64,000 nucleotides of DNA from an uncultured Clostridia bacterium (GTDB lineage: Bacteria > Bacillota > Clostridia > Christensenellales > UBA1242). The translations under genes and the position numbers were made by a program. Shown here piece after piece: positions 36,660 to 45,601 of this stretch (its first letter is position 1; each line of letters begins with the position of its first letter). The DNA lies in the NCBI GenBank assembly GCA_930990975.1, contig CAKNRR010000002.1, positions 64,204-128,203 on the forward strand, in the 5' to 3' direction. Under the pieces are notes generated by a model, which saw only the letters and a list, made by a program, of their open reading frames with translations, was not told where the DNA came from and made no database searches.

Positions 36660-37424
36660 TTAATTTTTAGTTTTATAAAGTGCTTTACTATTTGTGTTAT
36701 AAACAGTTATCCTCTCATCAAATATTTTTTCTAATAAATTAATAGCTTTACTAGACTCATTAAAATATAAATTTATTTTTTGTGGAGATAAATCAATGAC
36801 AGAAGAAACGACAGACTCTTCATTAAATACCTTATTTTGATATTGCTTTGAATCATTAATAAAAATTTTATAGCCCTCATTTTCTTTTACTATACTAATT
36901 TCATCTTCGCAAATATCTAAATTATCAACTAAAAACTTCAGTAAGTCTATGAAACTATCCGATGAAATTAAATACTCTCTATTGTCATTTGATAATGATA
37001 CAAGCTCGGCCCATTTCTCTTGCAAAGATTTTAATTTGAAATGGAAAAAAGATTCTAAAAATAAATTGCTACCAAGCTCCAAATTTTTCCTTATAATAAA
37101 TTTATCTGTTTCTTTATCAAAATTTAACAATGCTTTTTTAAACGCAAGCATGCCCATTTTATCATACATTGGCAATATCAAATATTTATCCAAAAAAGAT
37201 AGTTTAAATTTGGTACAAATTATTTCAACAATGCAAGATGTTATAACAAGTTTTGCTTTCTCTTTATTATCCTTTTCAACCCCCACTAAAATAGATATAT
37301 AACCATGCTCTTCGTTTGAAGTTATAACACCTCGCATCTCTTGAATCGGTAATGACAACGAATTATATAAAAGATTTGCAATGTCAATATTTTCCGCCTT
37401 TAAATTTAAAGAAATCTCCCACAT
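36660..37424 (-). CDS. ytxC: Sporulation protein YtxC-like
   Basis: The 254-residue protein matches the YtxC family by length, by the FFHFKLKSLQEKWAELVSLS stretch near 125-145 and the region EFLKFL-like DSFIDLLKFLVDN after it, and by its position upstream of thrS, where ytxC lies in Bacillus and many Clostridia. YtxC is listed as a putative sporulation protein and its biochemical role is unknown. No membrane segment or signal is present. Confidence 0.8.
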   Translation of the reverse strand: MWEISLNLKAENIDIANLLYNSLSLPIQEMRGVITSNEEHGYISILVGVEKDNKEKAKLVITSCIVEIICTKFKLSFLDKYLILPMYDKMGMLAFKKALLNFDKETDKFIIRKNLELGSNLFLESFFHFKLKSLQEKWAELVSLSNDNREYLISSDSFIDLLKFLVDNLDICEDEISIVKENEGYKIFINDSKQYQNKVFNEESVVSSVIDLSPQKINLYFNESSKAINLLEKIFDERITVYNTNSKALYKTKN

Positions 37425-37499
37425 AAAAACTCCTTACATGGATATTCTATGCAAGGTTAAAAAAAATACACTTAGTTTTTAAAAATTAAAGCAAATAAT

Positions 37500-37528
37500 T
37501 TGACAAATTATAAAAAAATATTGATAAT
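37500..37528 (+). promoter_or_regulatory. Promoter of the lipoprotein gene
   Basis: Plus-strand TTGACA (37500-37505) and GATAAT (37523-37528) are 17 bp apart, about 85 bp before the lipoprotein start. Confidence 0.7.
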
Positions 37529-37613
37529 TTAATTATAAGTAGTACTATAATAATATAATTAGATTTAAAATATAGTGGCAATTTATATTAATCTCTAATT
37601 AAAAGGAGAATAA

Positions 37614-38357
37614 ATGAAACGATTTTTTAAAGTATTTTTAATTGTATTGCTTTTGTGCCCTGTTTTATTGCTTACAGCTTGTGGTACAAGCGTTTATTAC
37701 TCTATTTCTGTTTCCCCAAGTGATTTCACTCTCGGAAGCGTGGTTGGAACTTTAAATAACGAGAGCCAACTTGAAGGAACAACAATGGCCTTAAGCGTAA
37801 AAGAAAACAAACCAACAACAAACCCTTTCATTTGTTGGATTAAAGACAATAGCAAAATTGTATCAACAACAAACAATTTGAACTTAACATATAATAGTCA
37901 ATCTCAAGGAAGATATACAGCACTGTTTGATGAGACAGCTCCAAACAAAATGATGTATGCCTCGCTAAATAATATAGATTTTCAATATCCTGAAAATGTA
38001 GCAAATGTAAATTTTAGCTTAAACTACGCAAGAACTATAAGCGGAAGCGGCAATTTCATTCTTTTAGAAAGTGGCACAGCTACAAACAATAAATACAATT
38101 CAACTAAAACTTCAGTAATTTATTTAGGTAGCGCTGGAACAGTTAATAATTATAGATATAGAATTAGGCTTAATATGACAATAGTAGATGTAAGCGGACA
38201 AGAGTCAACATATACAATCGACTGCACTGACATTCTAAATAATTCTAGCTTTAACAATAATGCTGATGTTTCATTCACAATAAGCGATAATATTGCTGAA
38301 GGAAATATTGTTTTAACCTTTAGCAAACTTAGCAAATCATTCTTAAGTGAAGAATAA
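37614..38357 (+). CDS. Predicted lipoprotein of unknown function
   Basis: The 247-residue product begins with a lipoprotein signal peptide (basic MKR, hydrophobic stretch to residue 20) and the lipobox LTAC with Cys at 23, so it should be anchored on the outer face of the cell membrane. The mature part is Ser/Thr/Asn-rich and strand-rich, like a beta-sandwich, and has no motif I recognise. It is the first plus-strand gene in the window, with AAAGGAG upstream, and it ends at a bidirectional terminator. Confidence 0.85.
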   Translation: MKRFFKVFLIVLLLCPVLLLTACGTSVYYSISVSPSDFTLGSVVGTLNNESQLEGTTMALSVKENKPTTNPFICWIKDNSKIVSTTNNLNLTYNSQSQGRYTALFDETAPNKMMYASLNNIDFQYPENVANVNFSLNYARTISGSGNFILLESGTATNNKYNSTKTSVIYLGSAGTVNNYRYRIRLNMTIVDVSGQESTYTIDCTDILNNSSFNNNADVSFTISDNIAEGNIVLTFSKLSKSFLSEE

Positions 38358-38360
38358 AAA

Positions 38361-38390
38361 AATAAAAGAAGGCTGATACCTTCTTTTATT
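38361..38390. terminator. Bidirectional terminator
   Basis: A 12-bp perfect stem (AATAAAAGAAGG with CCTTCTTTTATT) lies between convergent genes: the plus-strand lipoprotein and the minus-strand 44-residue peptide gene. Both directions end in T-rich tracts. Confidence 0.85.
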
Positions 38391-38401
38391 TTGGCTGAAA
38401 A

Positions 38402-38536
38402 CTATTTGCAATTCTTAGCTGAATCAGATCTAGAACCACAACTTTTAGCTTCTTTAGATGCCTCTACATTTTTTGAAGACTTAGACATCTTGCCTTTTTT
38501 GGCTTCTTTCCCCATCTTGGAATTCTTACCAAACAT
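38402..38536 (-). CDS. Small basic Lys/Ser-rich peptide, 44 residues
   Basis: The frame starts with ATG at 38536, seven bases after a near-perfect AGGAGGTG, and ends at 38402. The product begins MFGKNSKMGKEAKKG and is about one third Lys plus many Ser, with two Cys near the C-terminus (SCGS and NCK). It has no hydrophobic segment. The strong ribosome site, its own terminator and clean codons argue that it is expressed. I know no family for it; nucleic-acid binding would fit the composition. Confidence 0.65.
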   Translation of the reverse strand: MFGKNSKMGKEAKKGKMSKSSKNVEASKEAKSCGSRSDSAKNCK

Positions 38537-38644
38537 AGTTTTCACCTCCTGTTTTTCAAGGTTAATACCTTGTAATTACATTATGGCTATTTTTAAAATT
38601 TTTATACATAAACCTATAAATATATATAATTTAAATATATTAGT

Positions 38645-39841
38645 TTAAGAAGCCTCTCTTTCTTCATCTTCTTCAATCTTTCTGTGTTTACGCGTTCTAT
38701 ATCTTCGTTGCTTAATGCTTGCATATTTATATATCTCTTTTAGTTCTTTCAATAAACATTCTACTTCGTAATGTGTTTGCCCTCTCTCTGGGTCTATTAT
38801 GTAGCCTTTCGTTCTTGGCAGCATGGTTATCTCTATGTTTCCATTCTCTGCCGTTGAATAAAACAAACCTATATCTTCTAATTTTTCTCTCATCTCATTT
38901 TCTCTTTCAAGATCATTCTGAGAACATGACACAAGACTTGTAAATGATCCTTCTCCTACCGCTTCTATAAATTCTGGACATGTTGAAGTTTTTGACAAAT
39001 GGTGTGCAATCTTTACCAACACCACATTTGATAAATCTATTCCTCGTTTTTTACACTCGTCAATAAATTTTTCTTCTGCCCCCTTATTCATATCGCCTGT
39101 AAATAAAAACTTTAGATCTTTATATGTAGCAAGTATCGCTAACGAATTTGAATTGAAATCATCTTTCGTTACAGTAGGACTTAAAATTTGAAAATTAACA
39201 TCTCCTAGTTTTAATGGTTTTATAAAATTTCCTTTTATATCTTTAACATCAATAAAATTAATTTTATTTGAATTTATATCATTTAATGTTTTATAGTTTC
39301 TTGCTTTATATGTTTCATCTGGAATATTTCTAAGCATATATAAATCTTCAAGTTCATATTTCTCTGTTATTTCTCCTATCATTTTAAGATGATCTTCATG
39401 CAAATGAGTTATAAATCCATATTTAATTTTATTTGATTTTAGATTCCTTTCAAGATAGTCCATAATCTTATTTTTAACTTTATTGTTACTATCTTTATAT
39501 GCACTATCCTTTCCGCCAAAATCTATAATTGCATATTCACCTTTATTTTCAAGTAACAAACAATCACCATGCCCATTATCTATTATGTTTACATGAAAAC
39601 CTTTATCTTCTTGTTCTTTCCACCCTTCTTCTGCATGATATTGACCTATTGGGCGAAGTTTCTTAAGTCTTGCCAATACATTTATATATGTTTTCTTATC
39701 TTGTATCCTAAAATTTTTAAATGGAATAAGTCTATTTATGATATCTTTCTCATCTTTATAATATAATTTATTATCCTTTTGTTTAAATGCTATAATATCA
39801 TGAAGAATTTTCTTTACTGCTGCTCTTTGAGTATTAGTCAT
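38645..39841 (-). CDS. Metallo-beta-lactamase-fold hydrolase, ComEC-C-terminal-like
   Basis: The 398-residue cytoplasmic protein has a helical N-terminal domain (1-80) and a metallo-hydrolase domain (about 82-330): THLHEDH at 145-151, D250 in FTGDM, and H280/H281 in IAHHLSK. This pattern is nearest to the soluble MBL domain of ComEC/Rec2, here without any membrane part. The C-terminal 40 residues are strongly basic. Such stand-alone proteins are often found in accessory islands; the substrate is unknown. Its ATG overlaps the end of the upstream gene, so the two form an operon. Confidence 0.8.
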   Translation of the reverse strand: MTNTQRAAVKKILHDIIAFKQKDNKLYYKDEKDIINRLIPFKNFRIQDKKTYINVLARLKKLRPIGQYHAEEGWKEQEDKGFHVNIIDNGHGDCLLLENKGEYAIIDFGGKDSAYKDSNNKVKNKIMDYLERNLKSNKIKYGFITHLHEDHLKMIGEITEKYELEDLYMLRNIPDETYKARNYKTLNDINSNKINFIDVKDIKGNFIKPLKLGDVNFQILSPTVTKDDFNSNSLAILATYKDLKFLFTGDMNKGAEEKFIDECKKRGIDLSNVVLVKIAHHLSKTSTCPEFIEAVGEGSFTSLVSCSQNDLERENEMREKLEDIGLFYSTAENGNIEITMLPRTKGYIIDPERGQTHYEVECLLKELKEIYKYASIKQRRYRTRKHRKIEEDEEREAS

Positions 39842-40937
39842 GGCTTTCCCCTTTTAACCACTCTATTACTTCTTTATAGTCACTTATATCTTTTTGTAAA
39901 TTATCATAACCATTTTCTGATACATAAAATTGATATTTTTTGCCATCTATTTCTTTTTTTAATTCTACTAAATAGTCTGGATCTCTTACCTCTTCTGGCA
40001 ACTCTTCTTCATTTAGTATATAATCTTCATCATCATTTTCGTCAAAATTTAATACTCTATAAAAATCTCGGTCATATTCGTCTTTACCTTGATATTCATC
40101 TATATATAATTTTTTTACTATATCTTCGCTTGTATAACCTATTGCTTTCTGTCTTTCTTCTAGTGATACTTTTTTATTCTCTTCCTCCATTATTTTGTAT
40201 ACTTTTTTAAATTGTTCCAATACTTTTTCATCAAACTCTAATCTTATTTTTTTATCATCTGAAGGTGGAGTCTCCATTTCCCCAAACAATCTATTATAAG
40301 AGCCTCTCAAATCTGTTTTATTAAATGTATCAAAGACATACTCTTTATATCCGCCTAGTCTGATATCATAGTGCAAGTCTCCTCTTTTAGTGTTAAAAGA
40401 AAGTTTATAGTCTGGAACTATTGTCATCTTATCAAAATCGTCTGGATCAACTAAAGCTACAACAAATTTATGTAAATATCTTGTCACTTTTCTTGTCATG
40501 CTAAAGCCTTTGCTATAGTCTATATCTTCTTTATTTATTTTACTTAAGAATTTATTAAAATATGGAGCAAATGTTGTGTCTTTTTCTACTTTTGTTCCAT
40601 CTACATACACTAAATCATTCTCATGTATGTCATCTGTTGACGTTTCTATCTCTCTTATCTCATTTTCTCCATTCTTTATGTAATATAGCTTATTTCCTTC
40701 CACTTTTGTTACTAAACATACATCTTCTAAATCGTTTACCTTCTTTGTGGTTTTCTCTACTATTATGTATTCCCATTCATTTTCTTTGGGGTTAAAATTA
40801 AATTCTACTATATCTCCCAACTCTACAGGTCCATTTATTAATAAATTATTTGGTATTACATCATAATAGTCACTTGACATCTTATAACATTTAAAAAAAT
40901 GACTATCCTTGTATATTACTACCATTCTTTTATCCAT
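39834..40937 (-). CDS. Hypothetical acidic protein, operon partner of the MBL-fold gene
   Basis: I do not recognise this protein. The start is put at the ATG at 40937 (MDKRMVVIYKDS), seven bases after AAGGAG; the ATG at 40943 is too close to the ribosome site. The 367 residues are strand-rich in the first 115 (three similar segments, GDIVEFNFNP, NKLYYIKNG, NDLVYVDGT), then mixed, with a very acidic stretch near 300-320. There is no signal peptide or membrane segment. It overlaps the MBL-fold gene by 8 bp. Confidence 0.7.
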   Translation of the reverse strand: MDKRMVVIYKDSHFFKCYKMSSDYYDVIPNNLLINGPVELGDIVEFNFNPKENEWEYIIVEKTTKKVNDLEDVCLVTKVEGNKLYYIKNGENEIREIETSTDDIHENDLVYVDGTKVEKDTTFAPYFNKFLSKINKEDIDYSKGFSMTRKVTRYLHKFVVALVDPDDFDKMTIVPDYKLSFNTKRGDLHYDIRLGGYKEYVFDTFNKTDLRGSYNRLFGEMETPPSDDKKIRLEFDEKVLEQFKKVYKIMEEENKKVSLEERQKAIGYTSEDIVKKLYIDEYQGKDEYDRDFYRVLNFDENDDEDYILNEEELPEEVRDPDYLVELKKEIDGKKYQFYVSENGYDNLQKDISDYKEVIEWLKGESHD

Positions 40938-40959
40938 TCTCATTCTCCTTATTGTCTTT

Positions 40960-40987
40960 ATTTTATCATAATTTTGATTTTTGTCAA
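40960..40987 (-). promoter_or_regulatory. Promoter of the MBL-fold operon
   Basis: Minus-strand TTGACA (40982-40987) and TAAAAT (40960-40965) are spaced 16 bp apart, about 23 bp before the first start codon. Confidence 0.7.
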
Positions 40988-41003
40988 CTTATATAGTAAT
41001 AAA

Positions 41004-41031
41004 AAAACCTAACTATTATAAGTTAGGTTTT
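41004..41031 (-). terminator. Terminator after the DUF1292 gene
   Basis: An 11-bp perfect stem (AAAACCTAACT with AGTTAGGTTTT) is followed on the minus strand by seven T residues. Confidence 0.85.
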
Positions 41032-41098
41032 CTCAACAAAATACTATTATAAGACATATTAGCCTTATATTTTTATCTAAATTTTTATTGATTTAAGA

Positions 41099-41551
41099 TT
41101 ATTTTTTGTCGTCAGTTTTCTTAGTTTTTCCAGCAACTTTTGAAGAAGATGTTGTTGTTTTCTTTGTAGTCTTTGCTTTTGCTGCTTCTTTAGCTTTTTC
41201 TTCTTTTTGAGCTTCTTCAAGAAGATCATAGTATTTATCAAATACAGCGATAGCAACTTCTTCGTCTTCTTCAACTCTGATTGTTGAGTTTCCGTTGTCG
41301 TCTTGGTCAACTACAAAAACAATTGCTTCATCATCTGCAATACCATCAATTTTATCTAATGGTTTTAAAACTGCATACAATTTTTTCTCTTTTCTTACTT
41401 CGTAAGGAATTACAGCTACTTGTTCAAATGTAAGTTGTCTTCCATTTTCATCAACAAGAACAATAGGTTCTTTATTATCTTGATCTAATAAAACATCAAG
41501 AAGATCTATTGGTCTTAATTCCTCGTTATTTTCAACTTTCTTTTCTTCCAT
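41099..41551 (-). CDS. DUF1292 family protein
   Basis: The first 95 residues are the DUF1292 domain (IDLLDVLLDQDNKEPIVLVDENG, FEQVAVIPY, LYAVLKPLDKI), known in Bacillus as YrzB next to yrrK. The last 55 residues are an Ala/Lys/Thr-rich tail, probably disordered. The function is unknown. It follows yqgF by 14 bp, the conserved pairing. Confidence 0.85.
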   Translation of the reverse strand: MEEKKVENNEELRPIDLLDVLLDQDNKEPIVLVDENGRQLTFEQVAVIPYEVRKEKKLYAVLKPLDKIDGIADDEAIVFVVDQDDNGNSTIRVEEDEEVAIAVFDKYYDLLEEAQKEEKAKEAAKAKTTKKTTTSSSKVAGKTKKTDDKK

Positions 41552-41565
41552 ATCAATACCCCTTT

Positions 41566-41982
41566 TTATAAATTATTAATGAATGTCTGCAAAATAATTT
41601 GTGCAGCGATTTTGTCGATGAGTTCCTTTCGCTTTTCCCTTCGTACTCCACTTGAAATAAGCAATTCTTCAGCTTCTGCCGAGGTTAAGCGCTCATCAAT
41701 AAAATAAACTTTAACACCTGAGTAGTTTTCTAGTTTTTTCCCAAATTCCTTATGAATTAAGGCTCTCTCGCCTTCACTGCCATCCATATTTAAAGGCAAG
41801 CCCATTGCAACTTCATCAACATCATTTTCTTTGATAATTTTATCAAGATGTTTTAAGGCATCCTCTTCGCCATGGTTTTGGTAAACTTCATAAGGACTTG
41901 AGATAATACATAAGGCATCAGTTAATGCAATACCTATGCGTTTATCCCCATAATCTACTCCCATTTTTCTATGCTTTTGCAT
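41566..41982 (-). CDS. yqgF: Putative pre-16S rRNA nuclease YqgF/RuvX
   Basis: The family has an RNase H-like fold and is implicated in 16S rRNA 5'-end processing. The 138 residues include MGVDYGDKRIGIALTD with the first Asp, VDEVAMGLPLNMDGSEGERA, and FIDERLTSAEAEELL with the acidic pair. All conserved acidic residues are present. It lies upstream of the DUF1292 gene. Confidence 0.94.
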   Translation of the reverse strand: MQKHRKMGVDYGDKRIGIALTDALCIISSPYEVYQNHGEEDALKHLDKIIKENDVDEVAMGLPLNMDGSEGERALIHKEFGKKLENYSGVKVYFIDERLTSAEAEELLISSGVRREKRKELIDKIAAQIILQTFINNL

Positions 41983-42055
41983 TACATCTCCATAATGAGT
42001 ATATCTTTTTTAGTATTTTTAGTCAAACAAAATTCATTAATTTTAATATAATTTT

Positions 42056-42724
42056 TCACATTTCAACAAATTGCATTATATCTCTTAATGAATTTGACTT
42101 TTTAATATAGTTGTTCCATAAAACTTTATTTTTATAGTCAGCTTCTAAAGGATTTATACATAATGTTTTAACACCTGTTTTATAAACATCTTCGTCGTTG
42201 TCACTATTCCCTACAAACAAAACTTCTTGAGGAATTAAATGGTATTTATTTAAAATATAAAAAACATATTCGCTTTTATCTTCAACAAGATGATTTAACT
42301 TTGTAATTGATTCGACACATTCATTTTCATCTAATAAAATTTCTTGTGCTTCAACATTAGTTACATATTCTTTTACATTTTCTAATTTATAATCAATGAT
42401 ATTTTTAATACCACCAGATAAAACGAAAATTTTTATGCCCTTTTCTCCAAGTTCTTTTATTACTTGTTCGGTATCATCTAATAATTCTGTATCATTAGCT
42501 ACTTCCTTTAAAAGTGTTTTATTGCAACCATATTCTCTATAAGCTTTAACTACCAGTTCTCCCCACTCTTCATAGTTTATAACGCCATTTTTATACATTT
42601 CATAAAATTTTTTATCTTCATCTAGTTTATCAAGCTTTTCCCATATTCTCATCCAACTATTTGGCATTTTGTTAGGCTTGCTTAAAGTTCCATCAAAATC
42701 AAATACTATTGCTTTTGTTCTCAA
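42056..42724 (-). CDS. HAD-superfamily phosphatase, phosphoserine phosphatase-like
   Basis: The 222 residues show the HAD motifs: FDFDGTL near 8-14 (nucleophile Asp), LSGG near 103, a Lys in the third motif region, and FVGNSDNDED near 170. A helical cap lies between motif 1 and 2, as in the subclass I enzymes related to SerB. The substrate cannot be told. It lies 11 bp after polA. Confidence 0.8.
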   Translation of the reverse strand: MRTKAIVFDFDGTLSKPNKMPNSWMRIWEKLDKLDEDKKFYEMYKNGVINYEEWGELVVKAYREYGCNKTLLKEVANDTELLDDTEQVIKELGEKGIKIFVLSGGIKNIIDYKLENVKEYVTNVEAQEILLDENECVESITKLNHLVEDKSEYVFYILNKYHLIPQEVLFVGNSDNDEDVYKTGVKTLCINPLEADYKNKVLWNNYIKKSNSLRDIMQFVEM

Positions 42725-42735
42725 AATTCCTCCTA

Positions 42736-45240
42736 CTATTTACAATCAAACAGACTGTTACCTTCACCAATTGACACAATCAAAGGGACTTTTAAAGAAG
42801 CTACATTTTCCATCTCTTGTTTAAGTATTTTTTCAACTAACCGTTCCTCGCCTGGATAAGTATCTACTATAAGTTCATCATGAATTTGCAATATTAATTG
42901 GCTTTTCATATTTTTTTCTTTTAATGTTTTAGAAACTTGAATCATTGCAAGTTTTATTATATCTGAAGCTGTCCCCTGAAGTGGCATATTCATTGCCACT
43001 CGTTCTCCAAAAGTCCTTGTAATGTATTTAGATGATGAAAGCTCTGGTATTTTTCGTCTTCTGCCATATTTAGTTATTGCATATCCTTTTTCTTTTGCAA
43101 AACTTACATTGTCTTCCATAAATTTGTGAACTTTAGGATATTTTTTAAAATATGAGTCTATGTATTCTTTAGCCTTTGCTCTTGTTGATTTTATATTTTG
43201 AGAAAGTCCATAATCACTTATCCCATAAATAATTCCAAAGTTTACAGCTTTAGCTTCCCTTCTTTGATTTGAAGTCACTTCATCAATTGGAACTCCAAAT
43301 ATTTGAGATGCCGTCATACTATGAATATCGTTCCCTTTTTGATAAGCTTCAATCAAAGCGCCTTCTTCTGACATATCAGCTAAAAGTCGTAATTCAATCT
43401 GGTTGTAATCTGCAGAAATAATTTTACCGTTTTCGAATTTCGAAACAAACAATTTTCTAAGATTTTTCCCCTCATCATTTCTGGTTGGTATATTTTGCAA
43501 ATTAGGTTCGCTGCTTGACAATCTCCCTGTGCTTGTCAATGTTTGATTGAAAGTTGTATGTATTATATCTCCATTTTCGTTTATAAGCTTCTTATAAACA
43601 TCAATATATGTATTCTTCAACTTTGTATATTTTCTATAGTTAAGAATATTTTCAACAATAGGAATATATCTTAGCTCCTCTAATATATTTGCGTTCGTAG
43701 ATTGTTTCTTATTATTATAAGATTTAATTCCCAATTTATCAAAAAGAATTGAAGCGACCTGTTTTGGAGAATTTATATTAAATTCTTCGTCAGCTTGAAT
43801 ATAAATTTCTTTTGAAATAGAATCTATTTTATTTGTAAATTCATTATCCAACATCTCTAATATGTCTTGATTTATTTTGAAACCATTTTCTTCCATTTCA
43901 AATAAAATTTTAATTAGAGGCTTCTCTATATTTGAATAAATAAAATCTAAACTGTTTTCTTTTAATTGATTTGATAATAGTTCATACTGTGAATGATATT
44001 GTGATAATTCAATGTTATCTATATTTGATTTTAATCCTGCATTGATAATATAGTCAGCTACGGATATATCAAAAAAGTTGTTTAATTGTATATCATATTT
44101 TGCTAATATGTGCATGTCTTGTTTTGCAGATTTGGTTATTTTAAATACTTTTTCATTTTTAAATAATACCCCAATTTTCTCTATTATATCGTCTAAATCA
44201 AGCTCAGAAAACATGCTAAAATTCTTTTCTAAATAATAGATTTTATTATTTATCAAAAATTCCATTGTAGATAAATTATAACAAAATTCTTTAATATTAG
44301 TTAAATCTATAGAATCTAAAAATTCCTTATTTAGTACAACTTTTTCTATTTTTTCTGCCTCAGACTCTTTAGGTTGAACATCTGAATATAATGCACTATT
44401 TTTTAACAATGAAGAAAAATCCATTTGTTTGAAAAATTCATAAGTCTTTGCTGCAAATGGAAACTTCAATTTGCAATCATCGAAATCTACTGATAATTCG
44501 CAATCGGTTTTAATCGTTGCCAAAGTTTTTGAAGTAAAAGCCATGTTTTTATCATTCTCAAGTTTTTCTTTGAGTTTCCCACTTATCTCATCTATATGGT
44601 CATACAGATTTTGCACATCATTATACTTTTCTATTAATGATAAAGCAGTTTTTTCTCCAATTCCTTTTACACCAGGGATATTATCTGAAGTGTCGCCCAT
44701 CAAAGCTTTCATTTCAATAACTTGATAAGGTTTAATTCCATAGAGTTCTTTTAATCTCTGCTCGTCAACTTTTTCAACTTCACTTACTCCCTTCTTTGTA
44801 AGCCAAACATTGGTATTGTCGTTTATAAGTTGCAACAAATCTCTATCTCCAGACAAAATAATCTTGAATCCGTCATATTTTTTTGACAATGTCCCAAGAA
44901 TGTCGTCGGCCTCTATTCCTGCTTGTTCTATCACAGTGATGTCCATAGAACTTAACATCTCTTTTATAATCGGAAATTGAGATAATAATTCAACAGGAGT
45001 CGCCTTTCGTTGCATCTTATATTCAGAATAAATTTCATTTCTAAATGTTTTCCTTGCATGGTCAAAGGCTATTATAATATGTGAAGGTCTTTCTTCTTGA
45101 ATTAATTTTATCAAAATATTGGCAAAACCATAAACAGCTCCTGATGGTTTTCCTTCATGGTTAGATAAAAAAGGAAGAGCATAAAATGCTCTATTTGCTA
45201 TGCTATTTCCATCAACTAATAACAACTTATCCATATTCAA
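42736..45240 (-). CDS. polA: DNA polymerase I
   Basis: Pol I fills gaps and removes RNA primers. The 834 residues have the 5'-3' exonuclease domain (1-275, with AFDHARKTFRNEIYSEYKMQR and GDTSDNIPGVKGIGEKTA), a central domain (about 290-450) and the polymerase domain with SADYNQIELRLLA, RREAKAVNFGIIYG and QIHDEL. The central 3'-5' exonuclease domain lacks the acidic triad, so proofreading is lost, as in Bacillus Pol I. Start and length are normal. Confidence 0.96.
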   Translation of the reverse strand: MNMDKLLLVDGNSIANRAFYALPFLSNHEGKPSGAVYGFANILIKLIQEERPSHIIIAFDHARKTFRNEIYSEYKMQRKATPVELLSQFPIIKEMLSSMDITVIEQAGIEADDILGTLSKKYDGFKIILSGDRDLLQLINDNTNVWLTKKGVSEVEKVDEQRLKELYGIKPYQVIEMKALMGDTSDNIPGVKGIGEKTALSLIEKYNDVQNLYDHIDEISGKLKEKLENDKNMAFTSKTLATIKTDCELSVDFDDCKLKFPFAAKTYEFFKQMDFSSLLKNSALYSDVQPKESEAEKIEKVVLNKEFLDSIDLTNIKEFCYNLSTMEFLINNKIYYLEKNFSMFSELDLDDIIEKIGVLFKNEKVFKITKSAKQDMHILAKYDIQLNNFFDISVADYIINAGLKSNIDNIELSQYHSQYELLSNQLKENSLDFIYSNIEKPLIKILFEMEENGFKINQDILEMLDNEFTNKIDSISKEIYIQADEEFNINSPKQVASILFDKLGIKSYNNKKQSTNANILEELRYIPIVENILNYRKYTKLKNTYIDVYKKLINENGDIIHTTFNQTLTSTGRLSSSEPNLQNIPTRNDEGKNLRKLFVSKFENGKIISADYNQIELRLLADMSEEGALIEAYQKGNDIHSMTASQIFGVPIDEVTSNQRREAKAVNFGIIYGISDYGLSQNIKSTRAKAKEYIDSYFKKYPKVHKFMEDNVSFAKEKGYAITKYGRRRKIPELSSSKYITRTFGERVAMNMPLQGTASDIIKLAMIQVSKTLKEKNMKSQLILQIHDELIVDTYPGEERLVEKILKQEMENVASLKVPLIVSIGEGNSLFDCK

Positions 45241-45245
45241 TGTCC

Positions 45246-45518
45246 TTATGCTATCCCAAATAAGTTTCTAAATACATCCGGTATAACCGCAGTCAAAATT
45301 AAAACAATTACTGCCAAAATTAAGAGTACAAAAAATACAATTTTCAAAGGATTTCCGAAAAAATTTATTGCTGCATATAACAATGCTATGGCAAGCCCAC
45401 CATATGTCGCAATAAGGTCCACTGCAGTACTTTCAACACCTGTAATGTTTTTATAACAAAGAAATCCTATATAGATTATAGTGAAGACAGCCAAGATGAA
45501 ATAAAGAGATTTTTTCAT
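45246..45518 (-). CDS. Small membrane protein, three helices
   Basis: The 90-residue product is almost entirely hydrophobic with three membrane helices (about 4-22, 34-55, 60-82). I do not recognise the family. AGGAG precedes the ATG, and it ends 5 bp before polA starts, so the two are probably co-transcribed. Confidence 0.7.
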   Translation of the reverse strand: MKKSLYFILAVFTIIYIGFLCYKNITGVESTAVDLIATYGGLAIALLYAAINFFGNPLKIVFFVLLILAVIVLILTAVIPDVFRNLFGIA

Positions 45519-45601
45519 TAAAGACTCCTTTCCTAATTATAATTTTAGCATATTATAAAAATATATACAAATATTTTAAACTCATAAATTAATACATATT
45601 T

